From contig JAUSOD010000008.1 in the NCBI GenBank assembly GCA_030656215.1, positions 62,001-126,000 on the forward strand: a DNA stretch of 64,000 bases, in the 5' to 3' direction. Under the pieces are notes generated by a model. That model had not been told where the DNA came from. It saw only the letters and a program-made list of their open reading frames with translations, and made no database searches. This document shows positions 1 through 9,153 of this stretch, piece by piece. A program made the translations under genes and the position numbers. The stretch comes from Azoarcus sp. Its GTDB lineage: Bacteria; Pseudomonadota; Gammaproteobacteria; Burkholderiales; Rhodocyclaceae. How positions within the stretch are numbered: position 1 is the stretch's first letter; the number at the start of each line of letters is the position of its first letter.

Positions 1-1303
1 GTGGCTGGGCGATACAGATGATGATGGGACGACCTTCGGTACGTTCCAGACGAAGCAACTGATCGATGATCGGTTCGTCAATGACGAAGCCGCGGCTCAG
101 CAGCAGGTAGCCATCGGCATGCATCAGGTCCTGCGCCAGCACCATGCCTGCCACCAGTTGGGCGGGCCGCAGGCGCTGTTCCGGGCGCGCGCGCTCGGGC
201 GGCGCCGCCACGGCCAGTGCGACGAGGGCATCGACCACTTCCGGATCGAACCGCTTGCCGCGATTGGCGATGATGAACTCGAGGGCATCCTTGGCGCTGA
301 GCGTGCGCCCCACCATGGTGCCAAGTTGCAATGCATCGTAGGCGTTGGCGACCACCAGGATGCGGGTAAGCCGTGGAATGGCGAGTCCTGCAATACCGTC
401 CGGATAGCCGCTGCCGTCGAAGTATTCGTGATGGCCGCGGATGATGGTTGCCGCTTCGCGTAGCGGGGTGATGCCGATGAGCAGGGTTTCGGCACGCGTG
501 GGATGCAGCATCACCGTGCCACGCTCTTCCGCATGCAGGGTGCTGAAGGGCTTGCCGAGGAGGTCGTCCGGAAAGCCGATCTTGCCCATGTCGTGCAGCA
601 TTCCAGCCAGCACCAGGGTTTGTTGATCCGCGTCGCTGACCCCGAGGCTGCGTGCGAGGCTACGCGCCAGATCGGCCACCCGTCGCCCGTGGCCCTTGAG
701 CAGCGGGCTGCGCGATTCAATGAGTTCGCAGAAAATGCGCACCGTCGCTGTGTACGACTGCCGGAGGTCGCGGTGTGCCTTGTCGATGGTGGCCAGTGCC
801 TCGCTGAGCTCTTTCGTGCGGGCCTGCACCTTGGCTTCGAGTTCGGTGTTGAACTGGCGCAACTCCTCATTCTGCTCGGCGATGGTGCGGGCCATGCGCT
901 CGTTCTCGAGCTTGAGGCGCTGATGGGCGAGGGCGTCGCGGACAATGAGCTTGAGCTCACTGTCGTCCCATGGTTTGGATACGTAACGATAGATATGGCC
1001 GAGGTTGATCGCATCAATGGTGGATGCCATGTCGGCATAGCCAGTGAGCAGGATGCGGATGCTTTGTGGCCAGCGCTCGAACGCGGCTGCCAGCAACTGG
1101 GCGCCGGTCATGCCGGGCATGCGCATGTCCGACAGGATGAGGTCGACGGGTTCTGCGGCGAGCAGTTCGAGTGCTTCGTCGCCGCTCTCGGCGGTCAGCA
1201 CGCGGTAACCCTCGGGGCGGAACAGACGACGCAGGCTGGACAGGATGTTGGCCTCGTCGTCCACCAGCAACAAGGTGGCAACAGGCGCAGTGGATGGGTT
1301 CAT
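1..1303 (-). CDS. Response regulator with HD-GYP phosphodiesterase domain (3' end outside window)
   Basis: Probable cyclic-di-GMP phosphodiesterase controlled by phosphorylation, RpfG-like. The frame is open from the ATG at 1301-1303 to the window edge with no stop, so the C-terminus is missing. Residues about 10-125 form a receiver domain with the acidic pair DDE at 15-17, phospho-acceptor D59 (LSDMRMPG) and a late lysine in VTKPW. A short coiled-coil linker follows (ENERMARTIAEQNEEL). The HD-GYP domain has the motifs MLHDMGK and HHEYFDGSGYP, so the metal site and GYP signature look intact. The start overlaps the stop of the upstream kinase gene (ATGA), which indicates translational coupling and a kinase/regulator pair. 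The output is probably c-di-GMP breakdown, since no DNA-binding domain is seen. Confidence 0.93.
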   Translation of the reverse strand, partial: MNPSTAPVATLLLVDDEANILSSLRRLFRPEGYRVLTAESGDEALELLAAEPVDLILSDMRMPGMTGAQLLAAAFERWPQSIRILLTGYADMASTIDAINLGHIYRYVSKPWDDSELKLIVRDALAHQRLKLENERMARTIAEQNEELRQFNTELEAKVQARTKELSEALATIDKAHRDLRQSYTATVRIFCELIESRSPLLKGHGRRVADLARSLARSLGVSDADQQTLVLAGMLHDMGKIGFPDDLLGKPFSTLHAEERGTVMLHPTRAETLLIGITPLREAATIIRGHHEYFDGSGYPDGIAGLAIPRLTRILVVANAYDALQLGTMVGRTLSAKDALEFIIANRGKRFDPEVVDALVALAVAAPPERARPEQRLRPAQLVAGMVLAQDLMHADGYLLLSRGFVIDEPIIDQLLRLERTEGRPIIICIAQP

Positions 1304-2634
1304 GATGGTTCGCCGGTGTCGGTCGCAGATGGCGACAGGCTGGAAAGCGGTAACTCGATGGTGAAGGTGCTGCCTTGCCCATACGCAGTGGTGGCAAAAA
1401 GCCGGCCGCGATGTTGGCGCACGATGTCTTGCGCGAGCGACAAGCCGAGTCCGGTACCCTTGCCGGCGGGCTTGGTGGTGAAGAAAGGGTCGAAAATCCG
1501 CGCGATATGCTCCGGCGCGATCCCGCTGCCGGTGTCGATGATGCGGATAAGGATGTTGCCTGCCTCGATCCCGGTGCGCACGGTGATACTGCCCTGGGTT
1601 TTGATCGCCTGGGCGGCGTTGGCGAGCAGGTTGAGAAACACCTGGTTGAGCATCGACGGCACGCACCAGACTTCGGGCAGGCTGCCGTATTCGCGGATGA
1701 CTTCTGCCTTGTGCTTGAGCTCATAGCGCAGGATGTTGAGGGTGGAGTCGAGCCCGCGATGAAGATCCGTGAACTGCCACTCCTGTTCACCGACACGCGA
1801 AAAATCCTTCAGGTCGCGGACGATGCGCTGAACGCGCTCGAGCCCGTCGCGGGTCTCGGCCAGCAGCGCGGGCAGGTCGTCACGCAGAAAATCGATATCC
1901 GCCGCCTGGTAGTCGGCCTCGGCCTGCGCGCATCCTGGCGTGTCGCCGGCGGCGCTGCGGTAGGCTTCGAGTACGGCGAAAAGCTGGCCCACATAGCGTT
2001 CGAGCGAGGTGAAGTTGGAGCTGACGAAGCCGATCGGAGTGTTCATTTCGTGCGCCACCCCGGCCGCAAGCTGACCGATTGCGGCGAGCTTCTCCGACTG
2101 CACGAGCTGAACTTGAGCTCCTTCGAGCTGATGGTTGAGGCGCACTGTTTCCGCCAGCTGCTCTTGCAGCGCGGTTTCGGCCTGCCTTGCCTGGCTGATG
2201 TCGCGCTGGGTGCCGACCATGCGCAAGGGACGACCCTCCGCATCGCGCTCCACCAGTCTGCCGCGAATCTGCATCCACATGTATTCGCCATCGCGGTTGC
2301 GGACGCGCAGATCGCATCCGAAAGGACGCTCCGCGCGCTCGAAGTACGCTGCCAGCGCACTGCGCAGGCGCGGCAGATCGTCGGGATGAACCTGGGCGAG
2401 CACTTCGTCGTACGAGGAGCTGAATTCATCTTCCGCATAGCCGAGCATGGCCTTGAAATGCGGACCGCTAAAAAACGTGCCGGCGATAATATTCCAGTCC
2501 CATGCGCCATCGCCAGCACACTCAAGCGCAAGCTGCCAGGCGTCGCTCATGTCCTTGGAATGAGGGCGCAGCCATCCGTCAGGTCGTTGTTCGTCCGACG
2601 CAAGCGATACTGCGGGGGAAGCAGGTGCGGACAT
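1300..2634 (-). CDS. PAS-domain sensor histidine kinase
   Basis: Cytoplasmic histidine kinase of 444 residues with no membrane segments. A PAS/PAC domain spans about residues 30-150 (PAS_3 type). A coiled coil (ALQEQLAETVRLNHQLEGAQ) leads to an H-box of the HEMNTP type (AAGVAHEMNTPIGF), so the phosphorylated residue is that His. The ATPase domain shows the N-box NLLANAAQAI, the G1 box DTGSGI, the F box FDPFFTTKP and the G2 box GKGTGLGLS. It is the first gene of a two-gene unit and overlaps its HD-GYP response regulator by 4 bases. The signal it senses cannot be read from sequence. A PAS domain without transmembrane helices suggests an internal cue such as redox state or a small ligand. Confidence 0.94.
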   Translation of the reverse strand: MSAPASPAVSLASDEQRPDGWLRPHSKDMSDAWQLALECAGDGAWDWNIIAGTFFSGPHFKAMLGYAEDEFSSSYDEVLAQVHPDDLPRLRSALAAYFERAERPFGCDLRVRNRDGEYMWMQIRGRLVERDAEGRPLRMVGTQRDISQARQAETALQEQLAETVRLNHQLEGAQVQLVQSEKLAAIGQLAAGVAHEMNTPIGFVSSNFTSLERYVGQLFAVLEAYRSAAGDTPGCAQAEADYQAADIDFLRDDLPALLAETRDGLERVQRIVRDLKDFSRVGEQEWQFTDLHRGLDSTLNILRYELKHKAEVIREYGSLPEVWCVPSMLNQVFLNLLANAAQAIKTQGSITVRTGIEAGNILIRIIDTGSGIAPEHIARIFDPFFTTKPAGKGTGLGLSLAQDIVRQHRGRLFATTAYGQGSTFTIELPLSSLSPSATDTGEPS

Positions 2635-2730
2635 TATTTGTCCCGCTTGATCAAGAATAAGTGAGGATATCGGCAGCGCCAGCTAAAATCCAGACATACC
2701 GCTGCATCATGCCACGCGAAGAGAGAGACT

Positions 2731-4149
2731 GTGTTTCCTGAAAAATCTGGCGCTGCAGATTCCGATGGTGGGATCGAGCTCGATCCGGCCCGGCTTTGTC
2801 CGGGTCTGTTCGTGCGCCTCAATCTTAGCTGGATGCAACATTCCTTTGTGTTCAGCCAGTTCAGAATCGCCAGCGAATCACAGGTGCGGGAGTTGCAGGC
2901 GCTTCGCTTGAAGTCGATCACCTGGTACCCCGCGCGCAGTACCGCACAGCCATTGCCCGAAGGAGGCCAGCCGCAAGCGACTGCGGCGGTCGCGGCGGCG
3001 GTGCGTTCGGAGGGGGTGGTCGCGCCGGACCAGCCCGGGCTTGATGTTCCGGGGGGTGGCGTGGCAGGCGATGCGGTCTCGAGCGCCGCAAACTCGATCG
3101 GAGCCGGTCCGGGGGCTACAGTGGCGGGCGAGGAGTCCGCGCCAATATCGGATGTCACCCTGCAGAAGGCAGCACAGGCGCGCAAACTGGCGGCGCAGCG
3201 TGCCGAAATCGCGCGCTGCGAGAGCCAGTACGTGAGCGCCGCGGCAGATGTGCGGACGGTGATGCGCGATGTGTTCCCTGCCGCTGGCAAGGCCGTGGAG
3301 TCCGCGCGCAAACTGGTTGGCGGCATTGTGGATGGGCTCGCGCAATCAGGCGGGATCGTGATTCACCTGATGAACGAGAAGCTGTCTGACGAAACGGCTT
3401 ATTTTCATGTGCTCAATGTGGTCATCCTGTCGATGCTGCTCGGGCGCGAGCTCAAGCTGCCGCCCGAGGCCTTGCGCCTGCTGGGCGAGGGGGCGCTGTT
3501 TCACGACATCGGCAAACTCAAGGTGCCCGATACGGTATTGCGCAACAGCAGGCGCAACCGTCACGAAGAGGAGTTCTTCCGCCTGCACACCACTTACGGC
3601 CGCGAGATCGCCGGCGAGGTCGGCGCCCTGGCGCCGGCCGTCTGCGAGATCATCGAACTGCACCATGAAACGATGGATGGCAAAGGCTATCCGCGCGGCC
3701 TGAGTGGCCAGAAGATACCGCTGCTGGCGCGCATCGTCGGCATCACCAATCGCTACGACAATCTGTGCAATCCGCTGGTTGCCGATGCCGCGCTCACACC
3801 GGCCGAAGCGCTTACCCAGATGTTCCGAACTGAAGGTAATGCCTGGGACAAAATCATGCTGCAGGTCTTCATCCGCCTGATGGGGGTCTATCCGCCCGGC
3901 TCGCTGGTGCAATTGTCGAACGGCAATGTGGCGCTGGTGGTGGCGGTTAACCACGCCGACTTGCTGAGTCCGTCGGTCATGGTGTTCGATCCGTCCATTC
4001 CAAAGGAAAGTGCGCTGGTCGTCGACCTGATGGAGGAGCCCGATGTGAAGATCGACCTGGTGCTCAATCCGCGCGAGCTCGATCGGGCCGCGCTCAACTA
4101 CCTGTCGCCGCGGCGGCGGATGAGCTACTACCACAGCCATCGGACCTAG
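2731..4149 (+). CDS. HD-GYP domain protein with N-terminal DUF3391
   Basis: Putative c-di-GMP phosphodiesterase of 472 residues. The start is GTG at 2731 behind a GAGAGAG ribosome-binding site, and it is divergent from the kinase gene. An N-terminal DUF3391-like segment (about 10-70) is followed by a low-complexity Ala/Pro/Gly linker (about 75-140), then a helical region and the HD-GYP domain. HDIGK and HHETMDGKGYP are intact. The third family motif, usually containing VADxYDAL, is altered to ITNRYDNLCNP, so one conserved Asp is replaced by Asn; activity may be reduced. The C-terminal 100 residues (VQLSNGNVALVV) resemble the small beta domain often found after HD-GYP in DUF3391 proteins. Together with the adjacent pair and the GGDEF-EAL protein at 44896 it points to busy c-di-GMP signalling. 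Confidence 0.9.
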   Translation: MFPEKSGAADSDGGIELDPARLCPGLFVRLNLSWMQHSFVFSQFRIASESQVRELQALRLKSITWYPARSTAQPLPEGGQPQATAAVAAAVRSEGVVAPDQPGLDVPGGGVAGDAVSSAANSIGAGPGATVAGEESAPISDVTLQKAAQARKLAAQRAEIARCESQYVSAAADVRTVMRDVFPAAGKAVESARKLVGGIVDGLAQSGGIVIHLMNEKLSDETAYFHVLNVVILSMLLGRELKLPPEALRLLGEGALFHDIGKLKVPDTVLRNSRRNRHEEEFFRLHTTYGREIAGEVGALAPAVCEIIELHHETMDGKGYPRGLSGQKIPLLARIVGITNRYDNLCNPLVADAALTPAEALTQMFRTEGNAWDKIMLQVFIRLMGVYPPGSLVQLSNGNVALVVAVNHADLLSPSVMVFDPSIPKESALVVDLMEEPDVKIDLVLNPRELDRAALNYLSPRRRMSYYHSHRT

Positions 4150-4347
4150 TCTGCGACCTCGACGGGCGCAGTCTTGTTGCCCGGCCGTGCGTGGTCCGGC
4201 ATCGCAGGCCCGCTTCACCGCCCGGTTGCCCCTTATCCCGTCGCCTTATGCCGATTCGGGATAACAGTTAGCGTGATTCCGGCTTGTCCGGCTTGAGCGG
4301 GCAGGACACAATCGTCCGCTTCCGCTCGTGCGTCCGGCTTGATCCAT

Positions 4348-5547
4348 ATGTCATCTCCCCTGGTAGTGCTCATCCTCTCGCTGCTGCTGGGCGTTCAACC
4401 GGTCACCACGGACCTCTATTTACCCGCGTTGCCGGCAATCACCGATGGCTTCGGTGCGTCGATGGCCCAGGCACAACTCACGCTGTCCGGCTTGTTGTTG
4501 GCATTCGGTTTGTCGCAGTTGGTGTGGGGCCCGATTTCCGATCGGTTCGGGCGGCGTCCGGTGCTGCTGGTCGGACTCGTCGCCTACACCATCGCGGCCA
4601 TCGGCAGCGCTTTCGCCCCATCGATGAGCTTGCTCATCGTCTGGCGCATCGTGCAGGGGGCGGCCATGGGAGCATCGGTGATGTGCGCGCGGGCTATCGT
4701 GCGCGATCTCTATACGCCGGAGGCCGGTGCCCGGGCAATGAGCAAGGGCCTCTCCGGCCTGGGTGTGATCGCCTGCCTGAGTACGCCCCTGGGGGGGCTG
4801 CTCTCCGATCTGTTCGGCTGGCATGCAGCGCTGCTCGCGCTGGCGCTGTTCGCGGCAATGACGCTGGCCGTGGTGGTACTGCGCTTCGAGGAAACCGTGC
4901 GCACGCCCAATCTTCGTGCGCTCGAGCCCGTGACCTTGCTGCGCACCTGGATCCATATCCTGCGCAATCCGACGTTCTGGGCCTTTGCCCTGCTTGCCAT
5001 GATGTCCTACGGCGGGCTGTTTACCTTCCTTGCGGCCTCGTCCTTTGTTTTCATCAAGATCATGGGCTTGTCGAAAACGGTCTATGGCGCGCTGATGTTC
5101 TCGATGTCTGCCGCCTACCTTGGCGGGACCGTGATGTGCCGCAGGCTACTCAAGCGTTACGGGGTGCACCGTACGGTTGCGATCGGCGGCGTGTTCTCGC
5201 TGGTCGGCGGCACCGCGTTGGGGGTGCTGGCCTTGCTCGGGGTGGAGAGCGTGTGGGCGATCATGGTGCCGGTGTATTTGTTCATGTTGGGGCACGGCGT
5301 GCATCAGCCCTGTGGCCAGAGCGGTGCGGTCGGCCCCTTCCCGCAGGCGGCGGGGGCTGCTTCGGCGTTGAGTGGCTTCCTGATGATGCTGTCGGCCTTC
5401 GGCATGGGGCACTGGCTCGGCACCCACATGGATGGCACCGTGTTGCCGCTGACCAACGGCATGTGGTTCTGGGGCGTCATGACCGCAGCGGTCGCCTGGG
5501 GGCTGGTGCTGCGGATCAGGCCCGACTCGCCTCGGGTTGCGGACTGA
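4348..5547 (+). CDS. MFS transporter, Bcr/CflA drug-resistance family
   Basis: Inner-membrane proton-coupled exporter of 399 residues with about 12 hydrophobic segments. The Bcr/CflA signature is seen near the N-terminus (VTTDLYLPALPAI), followed by the MFS loop 2-3 motif GPISDRFGRRPVLL. I chose ATG at 4348; a TTG three codons upstream is also in frame, and neither has a clear ribosome-binding site. The substrate cannot be predicted; family members export bicyclomycin, sulfonamide, chloramphenicol or amino acids. The stop codon (5545-5547) lies inside a REP palindrome, so the last codons and the stop come from a repeat element. The gene stands alone, with 198 bases upstream containing only a weak inverted repeat, TTATCCC/GGGATAA at 4233-4264. 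Confidence 0.88.
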   Translation: MSSPLVVLILSLLLGVQPVTTDLYLPALPAITDGFGASMAQAQLTLSGLLLAFGLSQLVWGPISDRFGRRPVLLVGLVAYTIAAIGSAFAPSMSLLIVWRIVQGAAMGASVMCARAIVRDLYTPEAGARAMSKGLSGLGVIACLSTPLGGLLSDLFGWHAALLALALFAAMTLAVVVLRFEETVRTPNLRALEPVTLLRTWIHILRNPTFWAFALLAMMSYGGLFTFLAASSFVFIKIMGLSKTVYGALMFSMSAAYLGGTVMCRRLLKRYGVHRTVAIGGVFSLVGGTALGVLALLGVESVWAIMVPVYLFMLGHGVHQPCGQSGAVGPFPQAAGAASALSGFLMMLSAFGMGHWLGTHMDGTVLPLTNGMWFWGVMTAAVAWGLVLRIRPDSPRVAD

Positions 5548-5688
5548 AGTCCGCCCTACGGAGGTTGTGGAGGCAGAGGTGGTTAAGGGAGCGGGGGGTT
5601 TCGTAGGGCCGACTTCAGTCGGCCGCAGGTGCCGATGCCTGGCGCTGTTGCCCGCACCACCACTGCGGCGGACTGAAGTCCGCCCTAC
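5539..5688. repeat. REP cluster (BIME-like), three GTAG-footed palindromes
   Basis: Three short palindromes in alternating orientation occupy the gap between the MFS and hemerythrin genes. REP-a at 5539-5559 is minus-oriented (GCGGACT-GA-AGTCCGC then CTAC). REP-b at 5603-5624 is plus-oriented (GTAG then GGCCGACT-TC-AGTCGGCC). REP-c at 5667-5688 is minus-oriented (GGCGGACT-GA-AGTCCGCC then CTAC). The GTAG foot next to a GC-rich hairpin is the hallmark of REP elements mobilised by RAYT (TnpA-REP) transposases. The spacers match those in the cluster at 28008-28156, so the whole unit of about 150 bases is itself repeated. The rest of 5689-5854 holds nothing I can identify. Confidence 0.85.
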
Positions 5689-5854
5689 GGCGGTTGTGCT
5701 CGGGATGGGCGCTGGACCCGGAGGACAGTATCGACAACGGCAGGCGTACAGAGCTTGACGCGGAGAACAATTTCTACCGGCGATTGACCTTATCGGGCAT
5801 CAAGGTGCCCGAGTGTCCGTGGGGTCGGCTTCAAGCAACCCGCAGCACTGTGCT

Positions 5855-6436
5855 TCAGGCGGCCGGGCCGAAGCCCATCGGTGCCGGTGCCAGCGCGAGG
5901 ATCTTCTGATACAGCGCTTCGGCCTCTTCTTTGGGCTTGATGCCGAACAGCGGATTGTCGTTCTCGCGGAAGGCGGTGTTGATCTCGGCCCAGTCCTCGG
6001 TGGTGAGCACGCGTTCGGCGATCGGGATGAAGACGTCCTCCTCGGTCGAGAGGTGGGCCCATTCGAGCTCGGCGTAATGTTCGGCGGTTTCGAAGAACTG
6101 TTCGCGTGCCGTGGCGTCGCCGTTCTGGAACGCGGTGAGCTGCTTCTTCAGCGCTTCCATCATCGGGTAGCCGAGCTGGTGTTCGCGTTCCAGCTTGGCG
6201 ATCAGCGCGTCGGCCTCGTGGGTGCGGCGCTTGACCGCCGCGAACAGGTACTTGTCTTCCTTTGGATGGTGCCAGCGGTCCGGGTAGGACACGATGTAGT
6301 CCAGGATGGCCTTGAGCAGAGGAAAGTTGGGTGAGCTTCCGCTACGCATCTGCTTGATGAGATAGCGCAGCGAATACAGCACCGCGCTGATGGCAAGGTG
6401 TTCGTCCTTGATGATCTGGATGGCTTCGGGTCTCAC
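5855..6436 (-). CDS. Hemerythrin HHE-domain protein
   Basis: Non-heme di-iron, four-helix-bundle protein of 193 residues; the family binds O2, NO or iron. The start is GTG at 6436 behind GGAGAA. Iron-ligand candidates are H13 in KDEH, HHPKED, the EREH segment and the later HLSTEED. It is the last gene of the leftward box operon, 48 bases after the thiolase. A clear paralogue lies at 17670-18182 in the rightward operon, sharing IIKDEH, PDR-HHPKED and TTEDW/TGEDW segments. Because BoxAB needs O2, a role in O2 buffering, sensing or protection is reasonable but inferred. It has about 20 more C-terminal residues than its paralogue. Confidence 0.88.
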   Translation of the reverse strand: MRPEAIQIIKDEHLAISAVLYSLRYLIKQMRSGSSPNFPLLKAILDYIVSYPDRWHHPKEDKYLFAAVKRRTHEADALIAKLEREHQLGYPMMEALKKQLTAFQNGDATAREQFFETAEHYAELEWAHLSTEEDVFIPIAERVLTTEDWAEINTAFRENDNPLFGIKPKEEAEALYQKILALAPAPMGFGPAA

Positions 6437-6484
6437 GGTGTTCTCCTCACTTTCCCGGTTTGTCGTGGTGGCGTCGGTCGACGT

Positions 6485-7693
6485 TTACACGCGTTCGATT
6501 ACGAGTGCGATGCCCTGGCCGACGCCGATGCACATGGTCGCCAGGCCGTAGCGGCCGCCAGTGGCTTCGAGCTGGTTCAAGGCGGTGCTCACCAGGCGTG
6601 CGCCGGAGGCACCGAGCGGGTGGCCGATGGCGATCGCGCCGCCGTTCGGGTTCACGTGCTCGGCACCGTCGGGCAGGCCGAGCTGGCGGGTCACCGCCAG
6701 CGCCTGGGCGGCGAAGGCTTCGTTCAGCTCGATGACGTCGAAATCGCCGATCTTCATTCCGAGGCGCGCCAGGAGCTTGAGCGAGGCCGGCGCCGGGCCG
6801 ATACCCATGATGCGCGGGGCGACACCGGCTGCGGCGGTGCCGAGGATGCGTGCGCGCGGGGTCAGGCCGTGGCGTTTGACCGCGGCTTCGGACGCGAGCA
6901 GCACGGCGGCGGCGCCGTCGTTTACGCCGGAGGCGTTGCCGGCGGTCACCGAGCCGTCGGGGCGGACCACGCCCTTGAGTTTGGCGAGCATCTCCAGCGT
7001 GGTGTCGGGGCGTGGGTGTTCGTCGGCCGTCATTCGGAGCGGATCGCCTTTCTTGCGCGGGATGTCGACCGCGACGATCTCGCGTTCGAAGAAGCCTCGT
7101 TCGGCGGCGGCCGCCCAGCGTTGCTGGCTGCGCAGGGCAAGGGCGTCCTGGTCGGCGCGGCCGATGTTGAAGTCGGCGGCGACGTTCTCGGCGGTTTCGG
7201 GCATCGAGTCCACGCCGTATTGCGCCTTCAGCAGCGGGTTGACGAAGCGCCAGCCGATGGTGGTGTCCTCGATCTTCGCGCTGCGCGAGAACGCGGTGTC
7301 GGCCTTGGCCAGCACGAAGGGCGCGCGGCTCATGCTCTCGACTCCGCCAGCAATCATCAGCTCGGTTTCGTCGGCGGCGATGGCGCGCGCGGCGCTGCCG
7401 ATGGCGTCGAGGCTGGAACCGCACAGGCGGTTGACCGTGGTGCCCGGTACTTCGACCGGCAGCCCGGCCAGCAGCGCGGCCATGCGGGCGACGTTGCGGT
7501 TGTCTTCGCCGGCCTGGTTGGCGCAGCCGTAGATGAGGTCGTCGACCTGGGCCCAGTCGACGCCGGTGTTGCGCGCCATCAGGGCCTTGATCGGCAGCGC
7601 GGCGAGATCGTCGGCGCGCATCGACGAGAGCATGCCGCCGTAGCGGCCGAACGGTGTGCGGATGGCGTCGCAGAGATAGACGGTGGCGGTCAT
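6485..7693 (-). CDS. pcaF: 3-oxoadipyl-CoA thiolase
   Basis: Thiolase of 402 residues that cleaves 3-oxoadipyl-CoA with CoA to succinyl-CoA and acetyl-CoA, the last step of the box route. The nucleophilic Cys lies in NRLCGSSLDA. The C-terminal catalytic blocks NPNGGAIAIGHPLGASGAR and CIGVGQG are present, and EAFAAQ carries the usual Asn/Glu region. The length and the N-terminal YLCDAIRTPFGRYGG match the PcaF/PaaJ subfamily rather than generic acetoacetyl-CoA thiolases. It sits downstream of boxA with a gap of 117 bases on the same strand. Substrate choice is inferred from subfamily and context; the alternative is a general beta-ketothiolase. Confidence 0.92.
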   Translation of the reverse strand: MTATVYLCDAIRTPFGRYGGMLSSMRADDLAALPIKALMARNTGVDWAQVDDLIYGCANQAGEDNRNVARMAALLAGLPVEVPGTTVNRLCGSSLDAIGSAARAIAADETELMIAGGVESMSRAPFVLAKADTAFSRSAKIEDTTIGWRFVNPLLKAQYGVDSMPETAENVAADFNIGRADQDALALRSQQRWAAAAERGFFEREIVAVDIPRKKGDPLRMTADEHPRPDTTLEMLAKLKGVVRPDGSVTAGNASGVNDGAAAVLLASEAAVKRHGLTPRARILGTAAAGVAPRIMGIGPAPASLKLLARLGMKIGDFDVIELNEAFAAQALAVTRQLGLPDGAEHVNPNGGAIAIGHPLGASGARLVSTALNQLEATGGRYGLATMCIGVGQGIALVIERV

Positions 7694-7810
7694 GGTGTGA
7701 TCAGTCGCTCAGTCTTCGTTCGAAGAAAAAACGGGGGACGCGTTGCCACGCCCGCCCGGAAGAGAGAGTTGGAGACAACCCTCTGGAGAAAAGTGCTCGG
7801 TACGTCTGGC

Positions 7811-9064
7811 TCAGTAGGTCTCAATATGGAAGCGGCCCTTGGCAAGAATCTGCGGGCGCAGTGCTTCCCAGTCGGCGCCGTTGGCGCGGCAGATGTCGCG
7901 GAAGGCTTCGAGTACGCCCGCTTCCATGCCCTTGAGCCCGCAGATGTAGATATAGGTGTTGTCGTCGGTGAGCATCTTGAACACCTTGTCGGCACGCTCG
8001 CGGATGCGGTCCTGGACGTACATCTTCGGTTCGCCCGGTACGCGCGAGAAGGCGAAGTTGATGTCGATGAAGTCCTTGGGCAGTTTTTGCAGCGGGCCGA
8101 AGTAGGGCAGCTCGCCGGGCGAGCGGGCGCCGAAGAACAGCATCAGGTCGCCTCCTTCCTTCAACTCCATGCGCCGCCGACGGCGCTCGGTCATGGCCCG
8201 CATCGGTGCCGAGCCGGTGCCGGTGCAGATCATCATGATCGACGAGCCGGGGTTGTTCGGCATCAGGAAGGTCGAGCCGTAGGGGCCGGTGACCTGCACC
8301 TTGTCGCCCTTCTTGAGGTCGCACACGTAGTTGGACGCGACCCCTTTGGCCGGCCTGCCTTCGTGGTCTTCGGCGACGCGCTTGACCGTCAGCGACAGGT
8401 TGTTGTGGTGGGGGCGCTCGCCTTCGCGCGGGCTGGCCACCGAATACATGCGCAACAGGTGCGGTTTGCCCTTGTCGTCGGTGCCGGGCGGGATGATGCC
8501 GATCGACTGGCCTTCGAGCACCGGGAAGGGGGTGGAGCCGAAGTCGAGGACGACGTGATGGATGTCGCTCGAGGCGTCTTCCGCGGTCAGGCGGTAGTTG
8601 CCGGTCACGACGGCGGTGACTGGGCTGTTCGGCGAATACAGGTTCACGTACGGGTGCGACGCGGACCACGGCGCCAGCGCCGGGCCGCCGTGGCCGGAGG
8701 TGGCGACGTCGGTGATCTTCTGCACCTCGGCCGGGGTTTCGTTGGCGGCGCCAGTGGCACCGGTGGTGGCCTCGAAGTTGTCGAGCTCGCGGGTGTCGGG
8801 CAGGACGTCCCACGAATACTGCTCGTCGAGCGCATACGATGCAGTCACTTCGACATTGCGCCAGGAGTCGATCGCCCCGGTCGGACAGGGCGAGATGCAG
8901 GCCAGGCAGCCGTTGCACACGTCGAACTTGACCACGTAGTTGCGTGAGTCGTGGGTAATGGCATTGACCGGGCAGATCTCCTCGCAGGTATTGCAGCGAA
9001 TGCAGATCTCGGGGTCGATCAGGTGCTGCCGGGCGATGCTGGCGTGCTCTGCTGGCGCGTTCAT
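7811..9064 (-). CDS. boxA: Benzoyl-CoA 2,3-epoxidase reductase subunit BoxA
   Basis: NADPH-dependent flavin/iron-sulfur reductase of 417 residues that supplies electrons to BoxB. The N-terminus holds two 4Fe-4S ferredoxin motifs ([12 protein letters not shown] and [12 protein letters not shown]). The remainder is a ferredoxin-NADP reductase module with the FAD block [12 protein letters not shown] and nucleotide-binding blocks [10 protein letters not shown] and [17 protein letters not shown] chose ATG at 9064, behind a strong GGAGAGAG site; the frame continues 47 codons upstream without similar support. BoxB precedes it in the operon, separated by 186 bases holding a large hairpin. The protein acts in the cytoplasm in aerobic benzoate degradation. 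Confidence 0.95.
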   Translation of the reverse strand: MNAPAEHASIARQHLIDPEICIRCNTCEEICPVNAITHDSRNYVVKFDVCNGCLACISPCPTGAIDSWRNVEVTASYALDEQYSWDVLPDTRELDNFEATTGATGAANETPAEVQKITDVATSGHGGPALAPWSASHPYVNLYSPNSPVTAVVTGNYRLTAEDASSDIHHVVLDFGSTPFPVLEGQSIGIIPPGTDDKGKPHLLRMYSVASPREGERPHHNNLSLTVKRVAEDHEGRPAKGVASNYVCDLKKGDKVQVTGPYGSTFLMPNNPGSSIMMICTGTGSAPMRAMTERRRRRMELKEGGDLMLFFGARSPGELPYFGPLQKLPKDFIDINFAFSRVPGEPKMYVQDRIRERADKVFKMLTDDNTYIYICGLKGMEAGVLEAFRDICRANGADWEALRPQILAKGRFHIETY

Positions 9065-9153
9065 GTCTCTCTCCAGATGGGCGGGGAGGGCAAGCCTTCC
9101 CGCTTTGCTCTTGACTATTGATCTTGGACAAAGGGTCGCAGAAGCCGTAGCGA

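Noticed and set aside
503-1726. 407-codon plus-strand frame opposite the HD-GYP regulator and kinase
   Set aside because: Antisense to conserved receiver, HD-GYP and ATPase domains; no motif.
4233-4264. TTATCCC/GGGATAA inverted repeat between the HD-GYP and MFS genes
   Set aside because: Arms of seven bases with an 18-base spacer and no T-tract; too weak to call an operator or terminator.
6398-8947. 849-codon open frame on the plus strand opposite the thiolase and boxA genes
   Set aside because: It lies antisense to two well-conserved genes and its translation is rich in Gly, Arg, Val and His with no domain. Long antisense frames are common in this high-GC DNA.
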